Positions 16,695 through 26,795 of a stretch of 64,000 bases of DNA are shown one piece after another; the stretch's first letter is position 1, and every line of letters starts with the position of its first letter. The notes under the pieces are model-generated. The model had not been told where the DNA came from. It saw nothing but the letters and a program-made list of their open reading frames with translations, and searched no databases. Both the position numbers and the translations under genes were made by a program. Source of the DNA: Dehalococcoidia bacterium (GTDB lineage: Bacteria > Chloroflexota > Dehalococcoidia > Tepidiformales > Tepidiformaceae); NCBI GenBank assembly GCA_003104995.1, contig PQAO01000022.1, positions 1-64,000 of the forward strand, in the 5' to 3' direction.

Positions 16695-17651
16695 ATGGCT
16701 GAGCGTCCAATCGAATTCGGCATCCAGACCGGTCCCCAGCACGTCACGTACCCTGAGCTGCTCGCCGTCTGGCACCACGTGGAGCGCGAAGGGTTCGACC
16801 ACGCCTGGACCTTCGACCACTTCATCCCCATCTTCAGCAACCCCCTCGGCCCCTGCTTCGAAGGGTGGACGACGCTCACCGCGCTGATGGCCCAGGTGCC
16901 CCGGCTACGGGCCGGCACCCTGGTCACCGGGAACTCGTACCGGCACCCGGCGCTGCTCGCGAACATGGCGGCCACCCTGGACATCGTGAGCGGCGGGCGT
17001 CTGGAAATGGGGATCGGCGCCGGCTGGTGGGAGATGGAGTACCGGGCGTACGGCTACGACTTCCCGCGGGTCGCGGACCGCATCCGGGCACTTGAGGAGT
17101 CGGTGCAGATCATGAAGTCGCTCTGGGTCGAGCCGAGGACGAACTTCGCGGGGAAGCACTACACGATTACGGACGCCCTGTGCGAGCCAAAGCCTGTCCA
17201 GTCGCCCCACATCCCTATCTGGATCGGCGGCGCCGGGCCGAAGCTCACCCTGGGGGTGGTCGCGCGCCACGCCGACGGCTGGAACACGTTCCTCATGCCG
17301 CGCGAGGACTACCAATTGCTCCTCGGCGCTCTCGAACGACATTGCGACAAGGCAGGACGGGACCCGGCGAACATCCGGAGGTCCCTTGCCTGCAGCCTCG
17401 TGATTGATGCGGATTCCGCGAAGCTGGACGAGAAACTCGCCGCCATTGCCCGGCAGCGAAATGCGACCCCGGACCAGGTACGGCAACGGACGCTGGTCGG
17501 GACGCCGGACGACGTGGCGGCGCAGGTGCTGGGCCTCGCTGAACAAGGTGTAGACCACATCATCCTCAGCGTCCGCGCACCGTACCCGTTGGACGACCTG
17601 TCGCTCTTCGCACGCGAAGTCATTCCTCGAGTGCGAAAAGCGGGGCCCTAA
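16695..17651 (+). CDS. LLM-class flavin/F420-dependent oxidoreductase
   Basis: This 318-aa luciferase-like monooxygenase-superfamily TIM barrel has features of the F420-dependent subgroup: WTFDHFIPIF near the N-terminus, VTGNSYRHPALLANMAATLD, SGGRLEMGIGAGW and IPIWIGGAGPKLTLGVVARHADGWN. GGGAGG lies before the ATG. It is convergent with the mutase gene (10-base gap). Whether it uses F420 or FMN cannot be told from the sequence; subgroup resemblance favours F420. The substrate is unknown. Confidence 0.85.
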   Translation: MAERPIEFGIQTGPQHVTYPELLAVWHHVEREGFDHAWTFDHFIPIFSNPLGPCFEGWTTLTALMAQVPRLRAGTLVTGNSYRHPALLANMAATLDIVSGGRLEMGIGAGWWEMEYRAYGYDFPRVADRIRALEESVQIMKSLWVEPRTNFAGKHYTITDALCEPKPVQSPHIPIWIGGAGPKLTLGVVARHADGWNTFLMPREDYQLLLGALERHCDKAGRDPANIRRSLACSLVIDADSAKLDEKLAAIARQRNATPDQVRQRTLVGTPDDVAAQVLGLAEQGVDHIILSVRAPYPLDDLSLFAREVIPRVRKAGP

Positions 17652-17661
17652 CCACACAGGG

Positions 17662-19326
17662 CTAGACGATCACCTGCTCGCGGTACTCGCCGTAGACCTT
17701 CCGCCACATGTTGCAGACCTCGCCGACCGTGGCGCCGGCGCTCACGGCGGCGATGATGTAGGGCATCGTGTTCGCCCTGGGGTCGCGGCTTGCCTGTTCG
17801 AGGGCGGTCATGGCCGCGGCGTGGGCCGCGGCGTCGCGCTCCGCCTTGTGCTTCTTCAGCCGGGCCAGGTGGCGCTTCTCGCCCTCCGGGTCGAACTGGA
17901 GGATCGGGATGTCCGGCTTCTCTTCGCTCACGTACTCGTTCACGCCCACGATGATCCGGTCGCGGGTATCGACTTCGAACTGGTAGCGCGCCGAGGCGTC
18001 CGCGATCTCCTTCTGGAAGAAGCCCGTCTCGATCGCCGGGATGACACCGCCCAGCGACTCAATCTGTTCGAAGTACTTCAGCACTTCGTTCTCCATGTCG
18101 GTGGTCAGCTTCTCCACAAAGTAGCTGCCGCCGAGCGGGTCGACCGTGTTGCTGACGCCCGACTCGTGGAGGATGACCTGCTGGGTGCGGACGGCCAGCC
18201 GGGCGGCCTTGTCGCTGGGGAGGGCGATCGCCTCGTCCATCGCGTCGGTGTGGAGCGACTGGGTGCCGCCCATGACGGCCGCGAGGGCCTGGATGGCCAC
18301 GCGGACGAGGTTCATCTCGGGCTGCTGCTCAGTCAGGGAGACGCCGGCGGTCTGGGTGTGGAAGCGCATCAGCCACGAGCGCGGGTTCTTCGCGCCAAAG
18401 CGCTCGCGCATCTGGCGCGCCCAGATGCGGCGGGCAGCGCGGAACTTCGCGACCTCTTCGAAGAAGTCGTTGTGGCTGTTGAAGAAGAAGCTGATGCGGC
18501 CGGCGAACGAATCGATGTCCATCCCCCGGGCGATGCCCCATTTCACGTACTCGATCCCATCGGCGAGGGTGAAGGCGAGCTCCTGGGCGGCCGTCGCTCC
18601 GGCTTCGCGGATGTGGTAGCCGCTTACGCTCACGGGATTCCAGAGCGGCATTTCGTTCGCGGCGAACTCGATCGTGTCGGTCACGAGCCGCATCGAGTGG
18701 TCCGGCGGGTAGATGAACTCGTTCTGGGCGATGTACTCCTTCAGGATGTCGTTCTGGAGCGTCCCCGCGAGCTTTGCCCTCGGGATGCCGCGCTTCTCGG
18801 CGGCGGCGATGAACAGCGCCCAGACGACCGGTGCGGGGCTGTTGATGGTCATCGAGGTGGTGATCTTCTCGAGCGGGAGGCCGCTGAGGAGGATCTCCAT
18901 GTCGTTGAGCGAGTCGACGGCGACGCCGCAGCTGCCGAACTCGCCTTCGGCCCACGGTTCATCGTGGTCGTAGCCCATGAGGGTGGGCATGTCGAAGGCG
19001 ATGCTGAGGCCGTTGTTGCCGGTGGCGAGGAGATCCTTGTAACGCTGGTTGGTCTCTTCGACCGAGCCGAAGCCGCTGAACATGCGGATGGTCCAGGGCT
19101 TGCCCCGGTAGCCGGTGCGATGGATGCCGCGGGTGAAGGGGTAGTTCCCGGGCAGGTTGATGTCGCGTTCGTAGTCGAGACCGGCGATGTCGGTGGGGTC
19201 GTAGAGGCGCTCGATGGGGCGGCCGGAGACGGTCATGAACGGGCCGGCGAGCTCTTTGCCCTCGTTCAGGACGGCTTCGTCGTACTCGGTGCGGAGCTGC
19301 TTCGCGCGCTCAAGGTTGTCGGTCAT
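17662..19326 (-). CDS. B12-dependent acyl-CoA mutase large subunit (isobutyryl-CoA mutase-like)
   Basis: This 554-aa protein covers the substrate-binding TIM barrel of the methylmalonyl-CoA mutase family, without the C-terminal cobalamin domain. A separate small subunit must therefore exist elsewhere. Conserved blocks include [28 protein letters not shown] and [16 protein letters not shown]. The two residues that hold the methylmalonyl carboxylate in MCM (Tyr89 and Arg207 in the Propionibacterium numbering) are Phe83 and Gln201 here, the pair reported for isobutyryl-CoA mutase. The reaction is thus more likely butyryl/isobutyryl-CoA interconversion. The ATG at 19324-19326 has GAGGTG upstream. 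Confidence 0.85.
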   Translation of the reverse strand: MTDNLERAKQLRTEYDEAVLNEGKELAGPFMTVSGRPIERLYDPTDIAGLDYERDINLPGNYPFTRGIHRTGYRGKPWTIRMFSGFGSVEETNQRYKDLLATGNNGLSIAFDMPTLMGYDHDEPWAEGEFGSCGVAVDSLNDMEILLSGLPLEKITTSMTINSPAPVVWALFIAAAEKRGIPRAKLAGTLQNDILKEYIAQNEFIYPPDHSMRLVTDTIEFAANEMPLWNPVSVSGYHIREAGATAAQELAFTLADGIEYVKWGIARGMDIDSFAGRISFFFNSHNDFFEEVAKFRAARRIWARQMRERFGAKNPRSWLMRFHTQTAGVSLTEQQPEMNLVRVAIQALAAVMGGTQSLHTDAMDEAIALPSDKAARLAVRTQQVILHESGVSNTVDPLGGSYFVEKLTTDMENEVLKYFEQIESLGGVIPAIETGFFQKEIADASARYQFEVDTRDRIIVGVNEYVSEEKPDIPILQFDPEGEKRHLARLKKHKAERDAAAHAAAMTALEQASRDPRANTMPYIIAAVSAGATVGEVCNMWRKVYGEYREQVIV

Positions 19327-19417
19327 GGCGGGCACACCTCGCCGGAAAGAGGGTGGAAGAAGTGTAGCGGGTTTCCCACGGCCGGGGGTCGCGGTGCCCG
19401 GAACCGTCCGAGACGTG

Positions 19418-19423
19418 TAACCT
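19418..19423 (+). promoter_or_regulatory. Putative -10 element of a leaderless transcript (yajQ)
   Basis: TAACCT ends six bases before the ATG at 19430, with no Shine-Dalgarno sequence. Confidence 0.35.
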
Positions 19424-19429
19424 TCATCC

Positions 19430-19930
19430 ATGGCGAAAGACGAATCGTTCGACATCACCACCGGCTGCGACCTCCAGGAGGTCGCGAACGCGGTCAACCA
19501 GGCGCGGAAGGAGATCTCCACGCGGTTCGACTTCAAGAACGTCGTGGCTGAGATCGACTACGAGCACGGTGCGACGAAGATGGGGCTGCACGCGGCCGAC
19601 GACTACAAACTGGAGGCGATGTGGCAGGCGCTGAGCCAGCGGCTCATCGCCCGAAACGTGCCGGTGAAGAACCTGGTCCGCGCGACACCGCAGAAGGCCT
19701 CCGGCGGGACAGTCCGGCAGGAAGTGACGCTGGTCCAGGGGATTGAGCAGGACATCGCGAAGAAGATCGTGAAGTTCGTGAAGGATCAGAAGTACAAGAA
19801 GGCCCAGGCGCAGATCCAGGGGGACGCCGTGCGGGTGAGCGCGCCCGCCCGCGACGAGCTGCAGCAGGTGATTGCCGACCTGAAACAACAGGACTACGGG
19901 ATCGAGCTGAAGTTCGGCAACTACCGGTAG
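19430..19930 (+). CDS. yajQ: YajQ-family nucleotide-binding protein
   Basis: This 166-aa cytoplasmic protein has the two-domain YajQ/UPF0234 fold. Signatures are [20 protein letters not shown] at the N-terminus, TRFDFKN, and the terminal [13 protein letters not shown]. Family members bind c-di-GMP in some species, or tRNA/ribosomes, and affect translation or gene control. The length matches the family. It lies between the mutase gene (divergent) and the Lrp-domain gene (convergent). A possible link to the GGDEF protein at 8.0 kb is inference. Confidence 0.93.
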   Translation: MAKDESFDITTGCDLQEVANAVNQARKEISTRFDFKNVVAEIDYEHGATKMGLHAADDYKLEAMWQALSQRLIARNVPVKNLVRATPQKASGGTVRQEVTLVQGIEQDIAKKIVKFVKDQKYKKAQAQIQGDAVRVSAPARDELQQVIADLKQQDYGIELKFGNYR

Positions 19931-19972
19931 CGGGCCCCAGGCCCGGCGCATGGCACCCTGAACGTGGCGCTA

Positions 19973-20218
19973 CTACCTGACGCCGAACGCCTCGAAGGTG
20001 AGGATGGTGAAGGTGTCCCGGATGTGCGGGATCGTGTGGATTTGGCTCTCGATAAGGCGGCCGAGACCGTCAACGTCTTCGATGTAGAGCTTCACGAGGA
20101 GGTCATACTGGCCGGTGATCGAGAAGCATTCGGAGAAGCTATCGACCTCGGCGATACGGTTGGCCACTTCGGTTGTGTGGCCGGGTTCGGCTTTCACCAT
20201 GACGAAGACTGCGCGCAT
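19973..20218 (-). CDS. Stand-alone Lrp/AsnC ligand-binding (RAM) domain protein
   Basis: This 81-aa protein consists only of the alpha/beta RAM domain of Lrp/AsnC regulators (VFVMVKAEPGHTTEVANRIAEV, ITGQYDLLVKLYIEDVDGLGRLI, IRDTFTILTFE), with no DNA-binding helix-turn-helix. Such stand-alone domains bind amino acids and may modulate full-length Lrp proteins. A TACACT hexamer ends six bases before the ATG and there is no ribosome site. It is convergent with yajQ. Confidence 0.88.
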   Translation of the reverse strand: MRAVFVMVKAEPGHTTEVANRIAEVDSFSECFSITGQYDLLVKLYIEDVDGLGRLIESQIHTIPHIRDTFTILTFEAFGVR

Positions 20219-20224
20219 GGCGGC

Positions 20225-20230
20225 AGTGTA
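20225..20230 (-). promoter_or_regulatory. Putative -10 element of a leaderless transcript (RAM-domain gene)
   Basis: TACACT on the minus strand, six bases before the ATG of the RAM-domain gene. Confidence 0.4.
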
Positions 20231-20274
20231 CGACAGGGCGTGCCAAATCGCCGTCTTGCCGCACCCGGTGGCGA

Positions 20275-22098
20275 TCAGTAATCGTTGGGAGCGGCTGAAC
20301 CGCCGAGGGCGTCGCGCAACGCGGCGATTCGGGCGCGTTCAGCAAGCAGGTTCAGGATTTCGAGCGCCTCCGAGGGAGTAGGCGTCTCGCCCGCCTCCTG
20401 GATGAGCCGGGTGACCTGGCGGTCGATGTCGCGGATCTGGCGTTCGACCTGGTCAAGGGTGACCGAAGGGCTACCGGCGCCGGGCGTGGGCGTCCTCTCG
20501 CCCTGTCCCGGCCCTGGGGTTGCGGCACCGGGGGTGCCGGCGCCGGGTGTCCCGGACCCCGGAGAGGGCGTGCCATTCCCGTTCTGGCCGTTGCCACCCG
20601 GTGATGGCGTCGCCTGGGGGCCGGGTTGCGTGGGCGATCCTCCGGGCTGGTCGCCGGGCCCAGGTGTGGGAGTGGCGGTCTCTGGCGGTGGTGCAGGGGG
20701 GTAGAGGAGGCGGAGGACCACTTCGTAGTCGTGGCGCGACTCATCGGTGGGGACTTCGAGGAGGGCGCGGCGGAAGGCTTCGAGAGCCTCGGGGAGGCGT
20801 TCGGCGGAGAACTGGTGGTGGCCGATGCTGGCGTAGGCGCGGGCGCGGACATCAGGGCTGTTCGAGACGAGCGCGCGGCGGGCGGAGAAGATCGCCTCAT
20901 CGAAACGGCCGACGGCATGATAGGCAGCGGCCAGGTTGATGGCCACGTTGGGGTCGTCGGGGCGGTCGACCTGCGCCTGGAGGAACTTGTCAACAGCGAG
21001 GGCCGTATCACCCTGTTCGAGGGCTTCGCGGCCGGCTTCGTTGGCCTCGTAGGCGCTCGTTGCGCAACCGGAAAGCAAAAACATTGCGGCCGCCAGCGCG
21101 GCTCCCCGGCGCCAGCCACCGCGACCGATGCGTTCGGCGAGCGCGCCAAGGACCAGCAGCGCGAGGGCGGCGCCGGCGAAGTAGCGGTGGCGCTCGATCG
21201 GTATGGTCGTGGGGCGGGCGTCTACCTGGGCGCGTTCCAGTGCCTGGAGGCGCCCATCGACCACTCCCGGCACGACGGAGAGATCGGAGCCGAGGTAGCG
21301 GCCACCCGCGGCGGCGGCGAGGGCGCGGAGGAACGGTTCGTTGAGGCGCGTGACGACGGGCGCGCCGGACTCATCCCGCAGGGGCTCCTCGGTGCGGGTG
21401 CGGAAGTCGAACACCGGGATCGTGGCACCGTCGGCCGTACCAATGCCGGCGACCAGGAGGTCGGCGCCGGATTCAGCGACGAGGAGCGCGCTTGCGGCGG
21501 AATCCCCTCCGAGGTCGTCGCCGTCGGTCAGCAAGAGAATGACCCGGCCACTGGAGGACTGGCCGGTCAGCAGGTTGACCGCCTCTTCCAGCCCGGGGCC
21601 GGCAGCTGATCCGCCTTCGACGAAGACGACCCCGGTGGCCAGGGACCCGATGACCTGGTTGGCGGCCGCGAAGTCGGTTGTGAGGGGGAAGCGGGTACGG
21701 GCACTGCCGGCGAATACCACGAGACCGACCCGGTCGCCGCCCAGGCGGGCGAGTGTCGCCGCCACAGTATCTTTCGCGGCCTGGAGGCGGCTGGGCGCGA
21801 TGTCACGGGCGTCCATGCTGCGAGAGATGTCCATCACGACGACGAGGTCGGCGCCGGTGCGGGGTACGCGGGACTCCTTCGTGCCCCAGCGCGGCTGCGC
21901 GGCTGCACCGATGGCGGCCACGGCGGCAAGCGAAAACAGAGCCGCCGCCAGGTAGGGCGGGGCCGCACCCCGGACGCGAGAGACGGCGCGGGCGCGTTGC
22001 TCGCCGTGGCGGACGCCCCGGAGCCAGGCTGCGAAGCCGGCGGGCACCACGGGAAGCAGCGCGAGCACCCATGCGTTGGCAAAGGTCACGTCGCTCAT
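20275..22098 (-). CDS. BatB-like VWA protein fused to a TPR (BatC-like) lipoprotein part
   Basis: This 607-aa membrane protein has N-terminal spans (about 7-25 and 48-66), a VWA domain with an intact MIDAS (Asp90-x-Ser92-x-Ser94), and a C-terminal span (about 307-322). A lipoprotein-like signal (LLSGC, Cys345) follows, then TPR-type repeats (about 350-465), a Pro/Gly/Thr-rich linker (467-543) and a final helix. BatB and BatC are usually separate proteins; here they appear joined in frame. It is the last gene of the MoxR-DUF58-BatD-BatA-BatB operon and overlaps BatA by 4 bases. Bat proteins are linked to stress tolerance or envelope assembly. Confidence 0.85.
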   Translation of the reverse strand: MSDVTFANAWVLALLPVVPAGFAAWLRGVRHGEQRARAVSRVRGAAPPYLAAALFSLAAVAAIGAAAQPRWGTKESRVPRTGADLVVVMDISRSMDARDIAPSRLQAAKDTVAATLARLGGDRVGLVVFAGSARTRFPLTTDFAAANQVIGSLATGVVFVEGGSAAGPGLEEAVNLLTGQSSSGRVILLLTDGDDLGGDSAASALLVAESGADLLVAGIGTADGATIPVFDFRTRTEEPLRDESGAPVVTRLNEPFLRALAAAAGGRYLGSDLSVVPGVVDGRLQALERAQVDARPTTIPIERHRYFAGAALALLVLGALAERIGRGGWRRGAALAAAMFLLSGCATSAYEANEAGREALEQGDTALAVDKFLQAQVDRPDDPNVAINLAAAYHAVGRFDEAIFSARRALVSNSPDVRARAYASIGHHQFSAERLPEALEAFRRALLEVPTDESRHDYEVVLRLLYPPAPPPETATPTPGPGDQPGGSPTQPGPQATPSPGGNGQNGNGTPSPGSGTPGAGTPGAATPGPGQGERTPTPGAGSPSVTLDQVERQIRDIDRQVTRLIQEAGETPTPSEALEILNLLAERARIAALRDALGGSAAPNDY

Positions 22099-23030
22099 GC
22101 GGGCGACCTCCTGAGGAGCGTGCCGCGGAGCACCAGCTCGAGCAGGAGGAGGGCGGCAGCCCCGCCGGCGAACCAGGGAGCGAGCTCGGTGAAGCGTTCG
22201 AAGGATTCACGGCTGACGCGGCTGGTTTCGAGGCTGCCGATCTCCTCGTAGACATCCGCGAGCGCTTCGGGGCTGCTGGCGGTGAAGTAGCGCGCGTTAG
22301 TACGTTCGGCGATGTCGCGGAGGAGCGCTTCATCGACCTGGTCGTTGTTGAAGGGGCCGCCGCCGGAAACGACACCGATGGTATAGACGCGGATCTTGAG
22401 GGCGACGGCGAGCTGGGCTGCCTCCTCGGGGCTGATGGAGTCCGCGTTATGTTCGCCGTCGGTCAGGAGGATGACCACCCGGCTGGCGGCGGTAGAGTCC
22501 TGGAGCATGTTGAGCGCGTTGGCAAGGCCGACCCCGATGCCGGTCCCATCGGGCAGGAGGCCGCTTTCGACGCCGGAAATCATGCGGTCGAGCGCTCCGT
22601 AGTCGAGGCTGGGCGGCGAAAGCGACAGCGCGTCCTTCTGGAAGACGACCAGGCCGATCCGGTCGTTCTCGCGCTGCTTGATGAACTCGCGGATGACGTC
22701 CTTCGTGACTTCGAGCCGGGTGGAATTACCGAAGCGCTGCTCCATGGAGCTGGAGATGTCGAGCGAAAGGGCGATATCGATGCCTTCGCCGGGGATGGCC
22801 GCAGTTGCGTTGCCCCTGCGGGGCCCGGCGATGGCAACCGCGAGAGCCACCACCGCGAGCACGCGAAGGACCGGCAGGGCCCGGGCGGCGCGCAGGCGCC
22901 AGGTCGGCTGGATGGCAGCGACCGGCGAGACCGAGGGCACGGAATAGCCGCGGGCGCGGCGGCGGGCGAGCCATGCTACCGGGAGCGCCAGGAGGGCGAG
23001 TGCGAGGGCGGCGGGCAGGGCGAACTCCAT
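22095..23030 (-). CDS. BatA-like VWA-domain membrane protein
   Basis: This 311-aa protein has two N-terminal hydrophobic segments (about 5-22 and 50-68), then a VWA domain with the MIDAS motif DISSSME and the downstream TDGEHN acid cluster, and a C-terminal span (about 290-307). This is the BatA layout. It overlaps its upstream and downstream neighbours by 1 and 4 bases, which indicates tight translational coupling. Its likely partner is BatB in a periplasm-facing complex; the client is unknown. Confidence 0.88.
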   Translation of the reverse strand: MEFALPAALALALLALPVAWLARRRARGYSVPSVSPVAAIQPTWRLRAARALPVLRVLAVVALAVAIAGPRRGNATAAIPGEGIDIALSLDISSSMEQRFGNSTRLEVTKDVIREFIKQRENDRIGLVVFQKDALSLSPPSLDYGALDRMISGVESGLLPDGTGIGVGLANALNMLQDSTAASRVVILLTDGEHNADSISPEEAAQLAVALKIRVYTIGVVSGGGPFNNDQVDEALLRDIAERTNARYFTASSPEALADVYEEIGSLETSRVSRESFERFTELAPWFAGGAAALLLLELVLRGTLLRRSPA

Positions 23031-23932
23031 CAGGCGCTCTCCTCGACGATTTCGCGTGCCATGGTGAGGTCGGCCTGGCGCCGCTCGGCCGCGGGGCGGT
23101 AGCCGGCGTAGATGACGGCATCACACTCTTCGAGGAGGCCGCCGACCAGGCGCGCCTGCCAGCGGTCAACGCCCCGATCTTCGAGCCGCCGTCGCAGTTC
23201 GTTGCTGGTGAGGGCGGTCGCGCGCAGGTTGTAGCGGCGGGCGAGCTCCGTCTTCACCACGGAGGACATGACGCGGTAGGCGGAGACCGGGTCGGAGTCA
23301 ATGACGGCTTCGGCGGTCTGGAGACCTGGCAGCTCCTGCACAACCGCGGGGCGGGCGACGACGGGGCGCGGACGCCGCATCCAGCGCATCACGAGTACCC
23401 AACTGAGCACACTGAACAGCGCAACTCCCAAGACTGCGCCAGCAGCGATGGCCGGGCGCAAGAATGGCGATTCGGCGCCCTCGATGGCGACCGGGGGAAG
23501 CAGCGGCGTAAGCTCCAGCGGGTCGTCAGGGCCGAGCGCCGGGAGGACGGTGAGCGGGACCGCGGGAAGCGTGCGGGTGGTGACTTCGGCCCCCGACACG
23601 ATGACGACGGTCGGGGCGAACGCGATATCACCCGGCAGGAGCGGCGCGACCTTCACCTCGAAGATCCAGAGCGATTCGGCGCCGCGGGTGACCACCGACG
23701 GGGAGGCTGTCGTGACAAGTTCGACGCCGGCCCACGACGGTGTGCCAGGGGTGATTTCGACGACGGTCCCGGCGGGGGCAGTCACGCGGATGGTGGCAGA
23801 CAGGTGCTCGCCGAGGAGCGCGGATGCGCGGCGGAGTTCGACCCGATCTCCCTCGGCGGACTGTGCTGCGACGAACGTCACCGGGACCAGCCCGGCATAC
23901 GCCAGGAGCAAAACCATGAGGGCGCTTCGCAT
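23030..23932 (-). CDS. BatD-like/DUF4381-type membrane protein
   Basis: This 300-aa protein has a signal peptide (about 1-23), an extracytoplasmic beta-sandwich (25-150) resembling BatD (oxygen tolerance) domains, a membrane span (about 163-181), and a cytoplasmic helical tail (DSDPVSAYRVMSSVVKTELA onward). It sits in the usual place between DUF58 and BatA, with a 1-base overlap on each side. Its assignment rests mainly on context and topology rather than on conserved residues. Confidence 0.7.
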   Translation of the reverse strand: MRSALMVLLLAYAGLVPVTFVAAQSAEGDRVELRRASALLGEHLSATIRVTAPAGTVVEITPGTPSWAGVELVTTASPSVVTRGAESLWIFEVKVAPLLPGDIAFAPTVVIVSGAEVTTRTLPAVPLTVLPALGPDDPLELTPLLPPVAIEGAESPFLRPAIAAGAVLGVALFSVLSWVLVMRWMRRPRPVVARPAVVQELPGLQTAEAVIDSDPVSAYRVMSSVVKTELARRYNLRATALTSNELRRRLEDRGVDRWQARLVGGLLEECDAVIYAGYRPAAERRQADLTMAREIVEESA

Positions 23933-24897
23933 CAGGCGACCCCCACGGACCGGCGCCGGAAGAACTGGAGCAGCGCGGGCACGTAGTCAACGCCGACCAT
24001 GAGGGGGATTTCGTCGATCCCAATTGCGCCAAACAGGCGCCTGCGTTCGTCATCGAGTTCGGCGACGCGGTGAGCGTAGGCGTCGCGGACGGCACGGCTG
24101 GCGGTGTCGACTTCGATTGGCTGGCCGGTCTCGCTGTCACGGAGGGTGATGAGACCGGCATCTGGGAGGCGCTCGTCGATGGGTTCGCGGGTGCGGAGGG
24201 CGATGATGTCGTGGCGGCGGGCAGCGGCGCGCAACTGGCGCGGGTCGATACCGGCGAGGAAGTCGGAGACGAGGAAGACCGTCGCGCGGCGCTTCTGGAC
24301 GCCGGTCAAGTATTCGAGGGCCGCGCCGATATCCGTACCGGTGGTCTCGGGCCGGGCCCAGAGCATTTCGCGGACGACGCGGAGGACATGGGTGGCACCG
24401 CCAGAAGGGCGCACGTAGCGCTCGGGCTTGCTCGCGAAAAGGAGCAGGCCAACCCTGTCCTTGTTGCGGATGGCGGCGAGGGCGAGGACCGCGCAGACTT
24501 CGGCAGCGAGGTCGGCCTTGCTCTGGGGAAGGGCCCCGGCACGCTGCGACGCGCTCACGTCGACCACGAAGAGGACGGTCAGGTCGCGGTCTTCCCGGTA
24601 GCGGCGGATGGAGGCCTGGCCGGTGCGGGCGTAGGCCTTCCAGTCGAGGGAGCGCACGTCATCGCCGGGGACATAGGGGCGCAGCTCGTCGAACTCGATG
24701 CCGCGGCCCCGGAAGACGGCGTGGTACTCACCGAGGAAGAGGCTGTTGACCAGGCGGCGGGCCTTGATTTCGATGGCGCGGACGCGATCGAGCAGTTCGG
24801 GTGGAATACTGGCCGGTCCGGCAGCGGGCGCGCGGCGCTTCTGGAGGCGTTCCCAGCGGGGGTCGGTTGGCGGCCTGCGGCGGAATGGCAGCTTCAT
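23932..24897 (-). CDS. DUF58 domain protein (MoxR-associated)
   Basis: This 321-aa protein has the DUF58 hallmark FDELRPYVPGDDVRSLDWKA (about 70-89) and a degenerate VWA-like core (VVDVSASQRAG and later FLVSDFLAGID). DUF58 proteins accompany MoxR ATPases and are thought to bind them or their substrates. There is no membrane segment of note. It lies 17 bases after MoxR and overlaps the BatD-like gene by one base. Confidence 0.9.
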   Translation of the reverse strand: MKLPFRRRPPTDPRWERLQKRRAPAAGPASIPPELLDRVRAIEIKARRLVNSLFLGEYHAVFRGRGIEFDELRPYVPGDDVRSLDWKAYARTGQASIRRYREDRDLTVLFVVDVSASQRAGALPQSKADLAAEVCAVLALAAIRNKDRVGLLLFASKPERYVRPSGGATHVLRVVREMLWARPETTGTDIGAALEYLTGVQKRRATVFLVSDFLAGIDPRQLRAAARRHDIIALRTREPIDERLPDAGLITLRDSETGQPIEVDTASRAVRDAYAHRVAELDDERRRLFGAIGIDEIPLMVGVDYVPALLQFFRRRSVGVA

Positions 24898-24914
24898 GGC
24901 GAAGCCCTACCCGG

Positions 24915-25904
<990 letters not shown>

Positions 25905-26037
25905 AGACTGCTCCGGGGCGAGTGGTTCTTTGCATTGTACGGGGCCATTTGAGAATTCGGGGGCTGGCTGGTTGACCGAGGTAAGGACGACGGAAGGGTG
26001 ACATCAACCACACGCATAACGCGGACGCGCGGTGGAT

Positions 26038-26742
26038 TCAGTCATCAATCGGTGCGGTCGTCGCTGGCTCGTAGCTCGCGCGGGCGAAGGCGACGGCCCA
26101 GACCTCGCGCGCGCCCGCGTCGCGCAGGACGAGCGCGCACTCGTGGACGGTTGCGCCCGTGGTGACGACGTCATCGATGAGGGCAACGCTCTGGCCGCTG
26201 AGGCTCGGGCCTGCATAGACGAAGGCGCCCGCGACGTTGGTGCGGCGCTCGGCGATGCGCTGGCCGACCTGGCGGTCGGTGCGGCGGACACGCGCCAGGC
26301 CGGGCGAGGGTTGCGGGAGCGGAGTATTCCGCAGCAGCAGTTCCGACTGGTTGAACCCGCGCTCGCGGAGGCGGGACCGGTGGAGTGGCACCACGAAGCA
26401 GGCATCAAAGGAGAGCCCGGGCAGTGCCTCAGTCAGCAGGCGCCCCATAACGGGCGCGATGGCCCGGTAGTAGCGGTACTTCAGGTCGTGGACGAGCTTG
26501 CGGGCGGGGCCGGCCATCTCGAAGGCGGCGCGGACTCCCGCCAGGTGCTGGAGGTGGAAGCAGCGCGGGCAGAAATCGGCGCCATCCCAGCGGGCCGAAC
26601 AGTGGCGGCAACGTCCCTGGCCGGTGGCCGGCTGGAGTGACGCCTCGCATGGCCCGCAGAGTGCCGTATCGAAGGCGCCACAACCGGCGCAGCGGAGCGG
26701 CAAGAAGAGGTCGGCGGCGGCTTGCACCAGGCGGGGCGGCAC
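26038..26742 (-). CDS. ComF-family phosphoribosyltransferase-like protein
   Basis: This 234-aa protein has an N-terminal zinc ribbon (CAGCGAFDTALCGPC then CRHC and CPRC), a VHDLKYR stretch, the VPLHRSRLRERGFNQSELL block, and a PRPP-type loop ALIDDVVTTGAT. ComF proteins are tied to DNA uptake in competent bacteria; many homologues have no proven substrate. The GTG at 26740-26742 is chosen because a TAGACT hexamer ends seven bases upstream; longer in-frame starts add low-complexity residues. It diverges from moaD. Confidence 0.85.
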   Translation of the reverse strand: MPPRLVQAAADLFLPLRCAGCGAFDTALCGPCEASLQPATGQGRCRHCSARWDGADFCPRCFHLQHLAGVRAAFEMAGPARKLVHDLKYRYYRAIAPVMGRLLTEALPGLSFDACFVVPLHRSRLRERGFNQSELLLRNTPLPQPSPGLARVRRTDRQVGQRIAERRTNVAGAFVYAGPSLSGQSVALIDDVVTTGATVHECALVLRDAGAREVWAVAFARASYEPATTAPIDD

Positions 26743-26749
26743 GGGCGGC

Positions 26750-26755
26750 AGTCTA
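26750..26755 (-). promoter_or_regulatory. Putative -10 element of a leaderless transcript (comF)
   Basis: TAGACT on the minus strand ends seven bases before the GTG of the ComF gene. It sits back to back with the moaD -10 element 31 bases away. Confidence 0.4.
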
Positions 26756-26786
26756 CGGGAACGGGCGGTGAAGCGGTGTTTGTCTC

Positions 26787-26792
26787 TACAAT
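26787..26792 (+). promoter_or_regulatory. Putative -10 element for moaD-moaE
   Basis: TACAAT, close to the TATAAT consensus, ends six bases before the GTG at 26799 (three before the GTG at 26796). This indicates a leaderless moaD transcript and favours the second GTG. Confidence 0.45.
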
Positions 26793-26795
26793 GGG

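Noticed and set aside
17821-19551. Long plus-strand frame opposite the mutase gene
   Set aside because: The mutase on the minus strand matches its family throughout; the antisense translation shows no domain.
19931-19945. Hairpin CGGGCC...GGCCCG right after yajQ
   Set aside because: Short stem, short loop, no T-tail; expected by chance at this base composition.
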